A stretch of DNA of 40,382 bases from ECT2AJA-044 sp965658225 (GTDB taxonomy: Bacteria; Bacteroidota; Bacteroidia; Flavobacteriales; ECT2AJA-044), in NCBI GenBank assembly GCA_965658225.1, contig CBFHRK010000010.1, positions 1-40,382 of the forward strand. The letters run 5' to 3'. Below, piece after piece: positions 32,588-40,382 of the stretch. The position numbers were made by a program, and so were the translations under genes. The notes below the pieces were generated by a model, which was not told where the DNA came from, ran no database searches, and worked only from the letters and a program-made list of their open reading frames with translations. The stretch's first letter is position 1; each line of letters starts with the position of its first letter.

Positions 32588-34720
32588 TTACTTTTTGAAT
32601 GCTGCTTTACTCCGATCGAGCCAGTCGATGTACTTCTCAATATCCGGATCATAAGCCGCCGGTTCAGTCAAAGCATCCATGCTTTCATGACCAATAACCA
32701 CGTAGTATGGCTGACTGTTCGTTTGGAAATGGAGCGCTTGAAATTCGCTCCACAAATTCCCGACGGTTTTGATCTTCTTCCCAGTAATTTCAGAAATCCC
32801 TTGTTCCGATTCTGGCAATCGCTCTCGCTCATCGACGTACAGAGAAATAAGTACAAAATCGTTCCGTAATCGGCTCAACACGCGGGGATCGCTCCATACC
32901 TGCTCTTCCATTTTGCGGCAATTCACACATCCCCATCCAGTGAAGTCGAGTAGAATGGGTTTCCCCACTTTTTCAGCGTAGGCCTTGCCCGTTTCGAAAT
33001 CGTGAAAACAATTCAAACCGTGCGGACAATGAGCTGGGTCGGCACCATCTGGTGTATCTGAAGAGGTGGTAGCCACGGTAACAGCACTTCCGCCAAATCC
33101 TTCGGGTGATTCGCTGTAGAACATAGGCGGTGTAAATCCGCTAATTGCTTTAAGTGGTGCTCCCCAAAGGCCCGGAATTAAATAGATGGTAAACATCAAG
33201 CTAAAGATGGCTACGAATAAACGGGATACCGGGATTTTTTCCATCGGACTATCGTGCGGTAGTCTGAATTTACCGAGTAAGTACAAGGTGAGTAATCCGA
33301 AGATGGCAATCCAACTAACGATAAACCACTCTCGCTTCAAGATTCCGGCTTGCCAAACCAAGTCGGCCGTACTTAAGAATTTTAATGCAAAGGCCAACTC
33401 CACAAATCCGAGTACAACTTTTACCGAGTTTAACCATCCTCCCGATTTAGGGAGGGTATTTAACCAACCTGGGAAGGCGGCAAACAAACCAAACGGAAGT
33501 GCGAGTGCCAATGAGAACCCAAACATACCTACGAGCGGACCTTGAATTCCGCCGCTGAAGGCTTCAAAAAGTAAAGATCCGATGATTGGACCAGTACAAC
33601 TAAAGCTGACAAGTGCAAGGGTAAAGGCCATGAAGAAAATACCGATAAGGCCTCCGCGTTCGGAAGCGCGATCGGCATTATTCACCCAGCTAGAGGGTAA
33701 CGTAATTTCAAAGGCTCCGAAAAAGGAAATGGCGAACACCACCAAGATAACGAAGAAGGCAATGTTTACCCACGGATTCGTCGAGAAGGCATTGAGCGCA
33801 TCCGGACCAAAAAAGAAGGTGATTAAAAAGCCGATAAGGGTGTAAAGTATGATTATCGATAAGCCATAAATAATGGCGTTTGCGATTCCCTTGGCTCTAG
33901 TTTTACTCTGCTTGGTAAAGAAGCTTACCGTAAGGGGAATCATCGGGAAAACGCAGGGCGTCAACAAGGCGGCAAAGCCTCCCAGAAAGCTCAGTAGAAA
34001 GATCCCAATAAGTGATCGACTAGCTTGTTCAGCAGGGGCTGGAATTGTTTTCTCAGAAGCTTCCTGAGCTCCTTCGCTATTATCATTTGTCGGAGTAACC
34101 GGCTCCTCGGACGATCCATTCTCACTCTCACTCGAAAGGGCTGATTCAGTATCCGAACCCTCCACTTCCGCATCGTCCGGATCTTCTGAACCGGATTCTA
34201 CTTTCTCTGGATCCGGTTCATCGTTCCCTTTTGGTTCAGATGATCCGCTCTTCGATTCGGTTTTCCCTTTTACCGAGAATGAATAGTCGACGTATTCAGG
34301 AGGCAAGCAAACAGTCGCATCACACACCATAAAGGTGAGCTCGCCGGTAACTTTAAAGTCTTTGGTTGAGAGAATTCTAATTCGCTGCTTAAACTCCGCT
34401 TGTAATTCGTAATACTTGAGAACCATCATGAAGTTCGGATCGTACTCTTCGTGCATCACTCCGTACTCGAATACCGTATCAATTGGCTCCCAATCATCAC
34501 TTTCAACGAAAATAAACTCGGTTGGTATAGATCCGCCCGGCGGAATATCTTGACTGTATAAATGCCAAGTGGGGTCAATATCTGCCTTAAAGGTAAGAAT
34601 GGCTTCGTCGTTGCTTACACGCTCAACGGAGTAGCTCCACTCAACTGGATCTAGGATCTGGCCGAAGGCCGAAATCGATACGAAAATAAAGATGACTAAG
34701 GAGAGAAATAGCTTTTGCAT
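32588..34720 (-). CDS. dsbD: Protein-disulfide reductase DsbD
   Basis: A 710-residue inner-membrane protein that passes electrons from cytosolic thioredoxin to periplasmic disulfides. It has a signal peptide, an N-terminal DsbD-alpha domain (about 20-155, Cys pair in VCDATVCLPP), an acidic Ser/Glu/Asp-rich linker (about 160-230), eight membrane helices with Cys in LLTPCVFPMIP and SFSCTGP, and a C-terminal thioredoxin domain with CVNC (C598, C601). All three cysteine pairs are present, so it should be functional. The long acidic linker is unusual in length. It lies 10 bp after tilS. Confidence 0.93.
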   Translation of the reverse strand: MQKLFLSLVIFIFVSISAFGQILDPVEWSYSVERVSNDEAILTFKADIDPTWHLYSQDIPPGGSIPTEFIFVESDDWEPIDTVFEYGVMHEEYDPNFMMVLKYYELQAEFKQRIRILSTKDFKVTGELTFMVCDATVCLPPEYVDYSFSVKGKTESKSGSSEPKGNDEPDPEKVESGSEDPDDAEVEGSDTESALSSESENGSSEEPVTPTNDNSEGAQEASEKTIPAPAEQASRSLIGIFLLSFLGGFAALLTPCVFPMIPLTVSFFTKQSKTRAKGIANAIIYGLSIIILYTLIGFLITFFFGPDALNAFSTNPWVNIAFFVILVVFAISFFGAFEITLPSSWVNNADRASERGGLIGIFFMAFTLALVSFSCTGPIIGSLLFEAFSGGIQGPLVGMFGFSLALALPFGLFAAFPGWLNTLPKSGGWLNSVKVVLGFVELAFALKFLSTADLVWQAGILKREWFIVSWIAIFGLLTLYLLGKFRLPHDSPMEKIPVSRLFVAIFSLMFTIYLIPGLWGAPLKAISGFTPPMFYSESPEGFGGSAVTVATTSSDTPDGADPAHCPHGLNCFHDFETGKAYAEKVGKPILLDFTGWGCVNCRKMEEQVWSDPRVLSRLRNDFVLISLYVDERERLPESEQGISEITGKKIKTVGNLWSEFQALHFQTNSQPYYVVIGHESMDALTEPAAYDPDIEKYIDWLDRSKAAFKK

Positions 34721-34730
34721 TCGCGGTAGA

Positions 34731-36083
34731 CTAGTTTTCTAATTCATTTTTCAAAAGCGACACAAGATAAGCCTTTTCAGTGGCCTCTCCAATTTTGTAT
34801 CGGTCGTCAATTCGGTGGCCAACCAGCCAGATTATGTCTTTTCCCGAGCAAAGTAACCAAGCATTTTCCTTAGCCGTTCGGCTCCATTTTTCATCTGTGA
34901 AAAAATCTTGCAATTTCTTGGTCCCTTTCATGCCTAACGGCCTGAAAGCATCGCCTGGCCTCCATCGTCTTAAGGTCAGTGGAAAGTGAAGAAGATCGAA
35001 ATCCAAGGCAGCTTTATCAGGATGGTTCGGGATATCCATTTCACGGCGCGATTTCACTTCACCGCGCAGGACGAGTGGCTTGTTCAGTGGCTCTGCCAGT
35101 TCCCAATGGTATTCGCTGTGTTCTTCATCGGTTCTTCGGTCGATAACCACACAAGTGCGATCGACGGTTAATCGGTACTGATCGCTAAAAAATCGGGCGC
35201 CTACAGAAGCCTCGGAAACGGCTCGAATAATATCTTGAAGCGCTGTAAAACCATATGGGCGAAGTAATTCGTGCCATAAGGTTGAAGGAGCTTCGGAGGT
35301 TTGAATGGGTTCCGAGTCTATTTCAATCCATTCGTCTTTCTCCCGAACAACGCGATTTTTAAGTGCTGAAACACGACCATTCAATATAGCTTCGAGGTCG
35401 CGCATTCGATCGGCAAAGCCTGTAATATTTTCGCTTAAGGCCGGTTGCATTTTAAGTGCTTCAGGCAGCACTACATTGCGCAATTTGTTTCGTTGATATT
35501 TCAGTGATGCGTTACTTGAATCTTCCCGATAGGGAATAGAGTGATCCAACGCATATTGAATAAGGTCTTGTTTGCCAACGGTTAATAAAGGTCGAACAAG
35601 CCCTCCGGGTAAACCCGCCCATTCTTGATCGGGAAGCATCCCCCTCAATCCGCTCACTCCGGTTCCCCGCATTAGGTTCCACCAAATGGTTTCGAGTTGA
35701 TCATCGCGGTGATGAGCCGTCAATAAATGCTGTATTCCTTCGCTGCGGACCACCGATTCGAACCAATCGTACCGCTTTCGACGCGCCCACATTTGTACCG
35801 ACTCGTCACTCTGGTCGGTCAATTCTTCTGGCGAAAATCGACGCCAGTGAAGGGTGAGACCCTGCTCCTGGGCAAACTCTTGAACAAAAGTTTCGTCGGC
35901 AGCAGATTCATCGCCACGCAATTGAAAATTCGCGTGTGCCAATTGAAGATTGGGGAAATGAGCTTTTAACAAGTGAACGAGCACCATGGAATCTACTCCA
36001 CCGCTCACGGCAATGAGTATTTTTGCATCGGGCCGAATTTCCCGTTGACACCATTCTGCGATATGCTTTTCTAAGTGGTTCAT
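34731..36083 (-). CDS. tilS: tRNA(Ile)-lysidine synthetase
   Basis: A 450-residue enzyme that converts cytidine-34 of the AUA-decoding tRNA-Ile to lysidine, an essential step for correct decoding. The PP-loop ATPase motif SGGVDS (27-32) is present, then TAHHRDDQLETIWWNL, RNKLRNVVLP and a C-terminal domain with LRRWRPGDAFRPLGMKG. The length is normal. Its ATG overlaps the TGA that ends the last unit of the pabB tail array (ATGA at 36080-36083). The gene has a GCCTAACGGC palindrome at 34932-34941 in the conserved RPLGMKG codons. Confidence 0.95.
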   Translation of the reverse strand: MNHLEKHIAEWCQREIRPDAKILIAVSGGVDSMVLVHLLKAHFPNLQLAHANFQLRGDESAADETFVQEFAQEQGLTLHWRRFSPEELTDQSDESVQMWARRKRYDWFESVVRSEGIQHLLTAHHRDDQLETIWWNLMRGTGVSGLRGMLPDQEWAGLPGGLVRPLLTVGKQDLIQYALDHSIPYREDSSNASLKYQRNKLRNVVLPEALKMQPALSENITGFADRMRDLEAILNGRVSALKNRVVREKDEWIEIDSEPIQTSEAPSTLWHELLRPYGFTALQDIIRAVSEASVGARFFSDQYRLTVDRTCVVIDRRTDEEHSEYHWELAEPLNKPLVLRGEVKSRREMDIPNHPDKAALDFDLLHFPLTLRRWRPGDAFRPLGMKGTKKLQDFFTDEKWSRTAKENAWLLCSGKDIIWLVGHRIDDRYKIGEATEKAYLVSLLKNELEN

Positions 36084-36259
36084 TTATTTTTCATCGCGGC
36101 GTTATCCGTGAATAACTAATTACTCCTCCTCGCAGCCTTTACTGTCCCTATCTAATTACTACTCGTTGCAGCCTTAAGAGCGGCTAGCTATATATTTCTC
36201 GTCACCACTTTAAGTGCGGCCAACTAAACACTTCTCGTCGCGGCGTTAGCCGCGGCCAA
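36080..36259 (-). repeat. Five tandem 36-bp units, in frame with pabB, each ending in a stop codon
   Basis: In the pabB frame the units read LAAANAATRSV-stop (the true end of pabB), LAALKVVTRNI-stop, LAALKAATSSN-stop, IGTVKAARRSN-stop and LFTDNAAMKNK-stop. Stop codons lie at 36224, 36188, 36152, 36116 (all TAG) and 36080 (TGA), exactly 36 bp apart. By hand alignment, neighbouring units share 26/36, 24/36, 26/36 and 20/36 bases. The last TGA overlaps the tilS ATG. There are no spacers between units, so this is not a CRISPR array. Confidence 0.92.
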
Positions 36260-37579
36260 TAACGCTTTTGCTTTCAACTCTGTTTCGTTCCATTCTTCTT
36301 CACCATCACTGAGTACGGTGATCGCTCCACCGACCTGAGCCGACAAATAACCGATGTCGGAACGATAGATCAAAGAACGTATGATTACGTTGAAATCGAA
36401 GTCGGCTCCATGACCTTCTCCTTCCTTATCGGAAGGATGAAGATAGCCCAATGCGCCCGAATACCAGCCGCGGGCCGATTCTTCTACCGATTCAATGATA
36501 TTCATCGCGCTAATTTTGGGTGCTCCCGTCATACTGCCCATCGGGAAGGTGGCTTCAATGGCTTTTGCCCAAGAGCTCTTCTCGCTCAAAGTGCAACGAA
36601 CCGTACTGATCATCTGATGCACAGTAGGAAACGAATACACTCCGAAAAGTTCCGAAACTTCCACTGAGTTTTTAGCGGCTACTCTACTAAAGTCGTTTCG
36701 TACCAAATCGACAATCATCACATTTTCACCCCGTTCTTTCTTACTTTCATGAAGTGCTTTCGCAAGCATTTTGTCCTTCTCAGTATCCTCGGAACGCGAT
36801 GCCGTTCCTTTGATGGGTTGAGAAATAAGTGAATTTCCTTTTTTAGCCATGTATCGTTCCGGTGAAGCGGAAAGCACATATTCATGGTTCCATCGCCAAA
36901 ATGCTGAAAAAGGCGCCTGCGTTCTATTCTGGAGCTCGGCGTATAAGACGTACGGATTAAAATCGACCTCTTCGACATAGTACTCACGGCAAAAATTCAT
37001 TTCATAGATATCGCCCCGTCGAATATGCTCTTGAATGGTTTCGTATTTCTGCAAATAGGATTTTTTATTGATCCGGGTATGCCATTTTATATTTGGTTGA
37101 ACCTCTTTTTTCTCCACATCGATGGTTGGAATTTCAATGGCACATAATTCGTTAAAAAGTGCACTAGAATCAACGGAATCTATTTCTCGTACGTGAAGTT
37201 CAAGGCAATCGTTTTTCAGAAGCCACAGGTATTTCGGAACGAAAAAGCGTGCTTTCGGGAAGTCGAGTTTATCGGCATTATCGGACCGAAGGTCCTCTAA
37301 TTCATTTTTAAGATCGTAACTAAAACCACCTAACCACCAATCGGGATTTTCTTCAAAAGCCGCTTCCAGTCGACCTATTGTATTCCCCTCATTTGAAATA
37401 AAATCACGGACAGACTCCGCACCCACTAGGTACTCGAAGGAGGACTCGAACGGACCTGGATATTGATAGTTATGATTATCCAAAACGCAAACTGCCCTGA
37501 ACCGTTGGGTCCAGAGCAGCAGCTTTTCTTTCCATTTCGTCGGGTTATCTACAGCAAACGTATGTAACTGACGAGTCAC
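36224..37579 (-). CDS. pabB: Aminodeoxychorismate synthase component I (PabB)
   Basis: A 451-residue chorismate-binding enzyme. It has the PIKGT motif with Lys257; PabB uses this lysine, whereas anthranilate and isochorismate synthases have Ala there, so PabB is the best call. Other conserved blocks are RGDIYEMNFC, MIVDLVRNDFSRVA, FPMGSMTGAPK and GWYSGALGYL. It makes 4-amino-4-deoxychorismate for folate with a PabA glutaminase not found here. The start is GTG at 37579, 3 bp after the lpdA stop. The last 12 codons are the first unit of a tandem repeat array and contain a CGCGGC-TAAC-GCCGCG hairpin on the coding strand. Confidence 0.88.
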   Translation of the reverse strand: MTRQLHTFAVDNPTKWKEKLLLWTQRFRAVCVLDNHNYQYPGPFESSFEYLVGAESVRDFISNEGNTIGRLEAAFEENPDWWLGGFSYDLKNELEDLRSDNADKLDFPKARFFVPKYLWLLKNDCLELHVREIDSVDSSALFNELCAIEIPTIDVEKKEVQPNIKWHTRINKKSYLQKYETIQEHIRRGDIYEMNFCREYYVEEVDFNPYVLYAELQNRTQAPFSAFWRWNHEYVLSASPERYMAKKGNSLISQPIKGTASRSEDTEKDKMLAKALHESKKERGENVMIVDLVRNDFSRVAAKNSVEVSELFGVYSFPTVHQMISTVRCTLSEKSSWAKAIEATFPMGSMTGAPKISAMNIIESVEESARGWYSGALGYLHPSDKEGEGHGADFDFNVIIRSLIYRSDIGYLSAQVGGAITVLSDGEEEWNETELKAKALLAAANAATRSV

Positions 37580-37582
37580 TAA

Positions 37583-38986
37583 TTACAGATGAATCGGACG
37601 ACTCTCAGTTGCGTCTAATGCCGCCTCTTTCATTGCCTCAGTATAGGTCGGATGAGCATGGCTCATACGGGCAATATCCTCTGCACTTGCTCGGAATTCC
37701 ATCGCAACAACCGCTTCGGCAATCATATCAGCGGCTCGGGGACCACACATATGAACACCGAGAATTTCATCGGTTTGCGCGTCGGCGAGCACCTTCACTA
37801 ACCCTTCTGTATCCATGGAGGCACGAGCTCTACCGCTGGCTTTAAAGGGGAATGAACCCGATTTGAATTCGATTCCAGCTTCTTTGAGTTCTTCTTCCGT
37901 TTTTCCTACAGACGCCACTTCTGGCCACGTATATACTACGTTTGGAATGAGGTTGTAATTAATATGCGGTTTTTGTCCCGCCATTAATTCGGCTACCATG
38001 GTTCCTTCTTCTTCCGCTTTGTGTGCGAGCATAATTCCTTTCACCACATCGCCAATCGCATAAATGTTTTCTACGTTCGTTTGTAGGTGTTCGTTTACTT
38101 CTACTCGACCGCGATCATCCATTTTGACTCCAGCCCCTTCGAGGTTGAGTCCGGCCGTATACGGCTTTCTACCAACGGCAACTAAGCAATAATCGCCTTC
38201 AAAGGTTACTTCTTCTCCTTTTTTATTCTTGGCGGTTACTTTGACCCCTTTCCCGGTATTTTCGGCCGTTTGTACTTGCGTGCTGAAATGGAATTTAACA
38301 CCTAGTTTTTTCATGGAGCGCGTAAGCTCTTTGCTCATTGCGGCGTCCATCATTGGAATCGCTTTGTCGGCATATTCCAAAAAGGTCACTTGGGTTCCGA
38401 GTCGTTGGTACACGGAACCTAATTCGAGTCCGATTACTCCCGCACCGATCACAATCATTTCTTTAGGCACTTCTTGTAATTCGAGTGCTTCTGTAGAGCT
38501 GATGATTCGGTCTTTATCGATTTCAATACCCGGCAGTGAATTGGGTTTCGACCCGGTAGCGATGATTACTTTACCCGTTTTAATTTCCGATTCCTTACCA
38601 TCCGAATCGGTTACCTTAATAGTGGTTGCGTCTACAAAAGAACCGACCCCAGTATGAACATCGATGTTGTTCTTTTTCATTAAAAAGGCGATCCCGTCGG
38701 CATTTCCTTTAACTACGCCACGCTTGCGCTCAATCATTTGAGGCATATTTACTTTCGGCGCATTGATCTCGATACCGTGCGTTTCGAATCGAGCAACAGC
38801 ATTATGGTAATGCTCTGATGAATCGAGAAGCGCTTTCGAGGGGATACATCCTACATTTGAGCAGGTTCCTCCCAGACTATTATATTTTTCAATGATGGCG
38901 GTTTTCATTCCCAATTGGGCACAGCGAATGGCTGCTACATATCCTCCAGGTCCTGATCCAATTACGGTTACGTCGTACGTACTCAT
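37583..38986 (-). CDS. lpdA: Dihydrolipoyl dehydrogenase
   Basis: A 467-residue FAD flavoenzyme, the E3 subunit of pyruvate and 2-oxoglutarate dehydrogenase complexes, which reoxidises dihydrolipoamide with NAD. Visible parts: FAD motif GSGPGGYVAA (10-19), redox disulfide GGTCSNVGC (C42, C47), NAD motif VIGAGVIGLELGSVY, FAD-binding YAIGDVVKG and the C-terminal HAHPTYTEAMKEA with the active His/Glu. The start MSTYDVTVIGSG is standard. A TACCTTTG box lies at 39022-39029 upstream. It leads the run lpdA-pabB-tilS-dsbD-gmhA. Confidence 0.96.
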   Translation of the reverse strand: MSTYDVTVIGSGPGGYVAAIRCAQLGMKTAIIEKYNSLGGTCSNVGCIPSKALLDSSEHYHNAVARFETHGIEINAPKVNMPQMIERKRGVVKGNADGIAFLMKKNNIDVHTGVGSFVDATTIKVTDSDGKESEIKTGKVIIATGSKPNSLPGIEIDKDRIISSTEALELQEVPKEMIVIGAGVIGLELGSVYQRLGTQVTFLEYADKAIPMMDAAMSKELTRSMKKLGVKFHFSTQVQTAENTGKGVKVTAKNKKGEEVTFEGDYCLVAVGRKPYTAGLNLEGAGVKMDDRGRVEVNEHLQTNVENIYAIGDVVKGIMLAHKAEEEGTMVAELMAGQKPHINYNLIPNVVYTWPEVASVGKTEEELKEAGIEFKSGSFPFKASGRARASMDTEGLVKVLADAQTDEILGVHMCGPRAADMIAEAVVAMEFRASAEDIARMSHAHPTYTEAMKEAALDATESRPIHL

Positions 38987-39021
38987 TATGATGGTTTTAC
39001 CTATTCAATTAATTGTGAATA

Positions 39022-39029
39022 CAAAGGTA
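39022..39029 (-). promoter_or_regulatory. Likely -7 box of lpdA
   Basis: TACCTTTG on the minus strand, 35 bases before the lpdA ATG, matches TAnnTTTG. A TTG lies only 14 bases upstream, shorter than the usual 19-20. The 105-bp gap between lnt and lpdA contains nothing else obvious beyond A/T-rich near-palindromic sequence. Confidence 0.45.
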
Positions 39030-39091
39030 GGGATTGGACCTTGCAATTCTGAATTTTAGAATTTCAATTTTCGATGGCCCATCGAGACGGG

Positions 39092-40382
39092 TTATTCTTT
39101 TGATCCGATGCGGCGGCGAACGAATACGTACATTAAGAATATAGCGGCCATAAAAAGCGCTAGTCGGCCAATCACATCACCTACCTTTTGATACAGGGTG
39201 GGGGTTCGATTTATGGAGATCTTTTGCCGCAACGCACCCGTTTCTTCCCAACCTAAGGTTTGAAGCGGAGTACCCCGTGCATCTATAAATCCGGAAATCC
39301 CTGTATTCGCGGATCGTGCCACGGCACGGCGATTTTCTAATGCGCGTAAACGGGCATAGGCGAAATGCTGTTTGTACCCATCGGTATCGCGCCACCAACC
39401 ATCGTTGGTTATGATACCCAAAAAATCGGCTCCACGAGTCGCATACTCGGTAACATACTCACCAAATACAGATTCCCAACAAATGACTGGCGCAACATTG
39501 ATTTCTTTGCTCGTGTGTGAGAAAACCGCTCTCTGTTCTTGGGTACCAAGGGTACCCGTAGTTCCTCCTAAATCGATTGCTACTTCGCCCAATAATGGCT
39601 TCAACACTTGGCGGAAGGGCATTTTTTCTACTCCGACAACCAGCTGCGATTTATGATACACGCCAATAGAGTCGCTCGCGCTAATTTGAAGCGCGGTGTT
39701 GTACATATCATAATAGTATTGGCCACGCTCAGAATAACGTGCTGTGGCCGATGCTTCGAGCGGATTATCGTAAATACGATATGTACTTGCCCCAATGATC
39801 ATTGTGGTATTGGGATAACTCGCTAGCCATCGGCGAATCAGTACAATGGAGGGTTCTTTTTCGAGGCGCCCTTCTTGCAATCCGCCCGGGAGGGCGGTTT
39901 CAGGAACCAAAACAAAATCGACCTTCTGATCCATAACGGAATCTGCCAAGGCCAGTATTCTTTGAACCTGAGTTCTTTCGTCAATCTTGAATTTTTCACC
40001 GTATGGATCTACGTTTGGTTGAACGACAACAACATCAGCCACCTCATCAGATTCTTGGAACTGACTCCGAAGTTGAAGAGAAAGAGCCATCGGTATTAAA
40101 ACAATGATTGCGATTCGCACAAATAGGCGGAGTGCTTGTCGGCCCACTTGGAAATTCGATTTGAAACGTGCCACCCACGCGTAGAGAAGTATATTCACCA
40201 GCCAAATCCACAGGGTACCTCCTGACGTTCCTACAAATTCGTACCACTGCACTAGGCTGGGTAGGTTGGCGAAAACATTCCCCAAGTTCATCCACGGCCA
40301 CGACATATCCCAACGCAAAATAATGTACTCAAAGGACAGCCAATACATCGGCAAGGCGATCAGCGCCTTTTTTGGCCCAAGC
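39092..40382 (-). CDS. lnt: Apolipoprotein N-acyltransferase, 5' end outside the window
   Basis: The frame is open to the right edge, so the N-terminal part (about 90-110 residues by family length) is missing. The enzyme acylates the N-terminal cysteine of lipoproteins in the inner membrane. Seen are FEYIILRWDMSWPWMNLGN (membrane part), then a nitrilase-like domain with catalytic Glu in VPETALPG, Lys in YHKSQLVVGVEKMPF and Cys in VICWESVFGEYV. A final helix and the tail VRRRIGSKE complete it. A hairpin of 6 bp (CCGCCC/GGGCGG, 39882-39897) falls in the conserved ALPGG codons. Confidence 0.95.
   Translation of the reverse strand, partial: LGPKKALIALPMYWLSFEYIILRWDMSWPWMNLGNVFANLPSLVQWYEFVGTSGGTLWIWLVNILLYAWVARFKSNFQVGRQALRLFVRIAIIVLIPMALSLQLRSQFQESDEVADVVVVQPNVDPYGEKFKIDERTQVQRILALADSVMDQKVDFVLVPETALPGGLQEGRLEKEPSIVLIRRWLASYPNTTMIIGASTYRIYDNPLEASATARYSERGQYYYDMYNTALQISASDSIGVYHKSQLVVGVEKMPFRQVLKPLLGEVAIDLGGTTGTLGTQEQRAVFSHTSKEINVAPVICWESVFGEYVTEYATRGADFLGIITNDGWWRDTDGYKQHFAYARLRALENRRAVARSANTGISGFIDARGTPLQTLGWEETGALRQKISINRTPTLYQKVGDVIGRLALFMAAIFLMYVFVRRRIGSKE

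Noticed and set aside
36080..36259. A 36-bp period, the length of many CRISPR repeats.
   Set aside because: The units follow one another directly with no spacers, are only about 55-72% identical, and start inside pabB; no cas gene is near.
38152..38165. Perfect palindrome GCCGTATACGGC in lpdA.
   Set aside because: A single occurrence in conserved codons; it lacks the loop pattern of the iterated family.

Overview
The window looks like chromosomal DNA of a Bacteroidota bacterium, most likely an aerobic, free-living member of the Flavobacteriales. The signs are the gene families (DUF5686 with a carboxypeptidase-regulatory-like domain, DUF3667, DUF2795, PorT-type and DUF6268 outer-membrane barrels, ComM/YifB), a SecA of the Bacteroidota type without the zinc-binding tail, the near absence of Shine-Dalgarno sequences, and several TAnnTTTG-type -7 promoter boxes. 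A run of 98 N (5171-5268) shows that this is a draft assembly. I see no rRNA, tRNA, insertion sequence, prophage or CRISPR array.

Layout. 0.3-7.9 kb (+): an envelope block with a DUF6268 barrel, a small secreted protein, a Spy/CpxP-like protein, an esterase, a YbaY/META lipoprotein, a large DUF748 protein, then DUF1801 and SRPBCC proteins. 7.9-12.8 kb: an orphan radical SAM/SPASM enzyme (-), a NUDIX-type regulator (+), two outer-membrane barrels (-), an alpha/beta hydrolase (+) and a phosphopantetheinyl transferase (-). 12.9-14.8 kb (+): an inorganic-carbon cassette of beta-carbonic anhydrase, SbtA-type bicarbonate transporter and SbtB-like PII protein. 14.8-23.2 kb (-): secA, a DUF2795 protein, a PduO-type adenosyltransferase, a LolD/MacB-type ATPase, a methyltransferase, an Uup-type ABC-F protein and an unlisted 58-residue membrane protein. 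23.4-24.7 kb (+): aldehyde dehydrogenase. 24.8-40.4 kb (-): CrtA-like protein, DUF3667, DUF5686, comM, an FRG-domain protein, then a compact run lpdA-pabB-tilS-dsbD-gmhA-(YopX-like), and lnt, which runs off the window edge.

The most unusual signals are not protein families. (1) The last 12 codons of pabB, including the stop codon, belong to a tandem array of five degenerate 36-bp units. All units are in the pabB frame, each ends in a stop codon, and the last stop overlaps the tilS start as ATGA. (2) The 3' end of the DUF2795 gene, with its stop codon and a CCCCGC/GCGGGG terminator hairpin, is present in four ~50-bp tandem copies, with a fifth diverged hairpin, between that gene and secA. Both loci look like tandem duplication of a gene tail. 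(3) A short palindrome, GCCTARCGGC, occurs exactly eight times in 40 kb, at gene ends and inside coding sequence, and related stem variants are also present. It looks like a highly iterated palindrome family of this genome.
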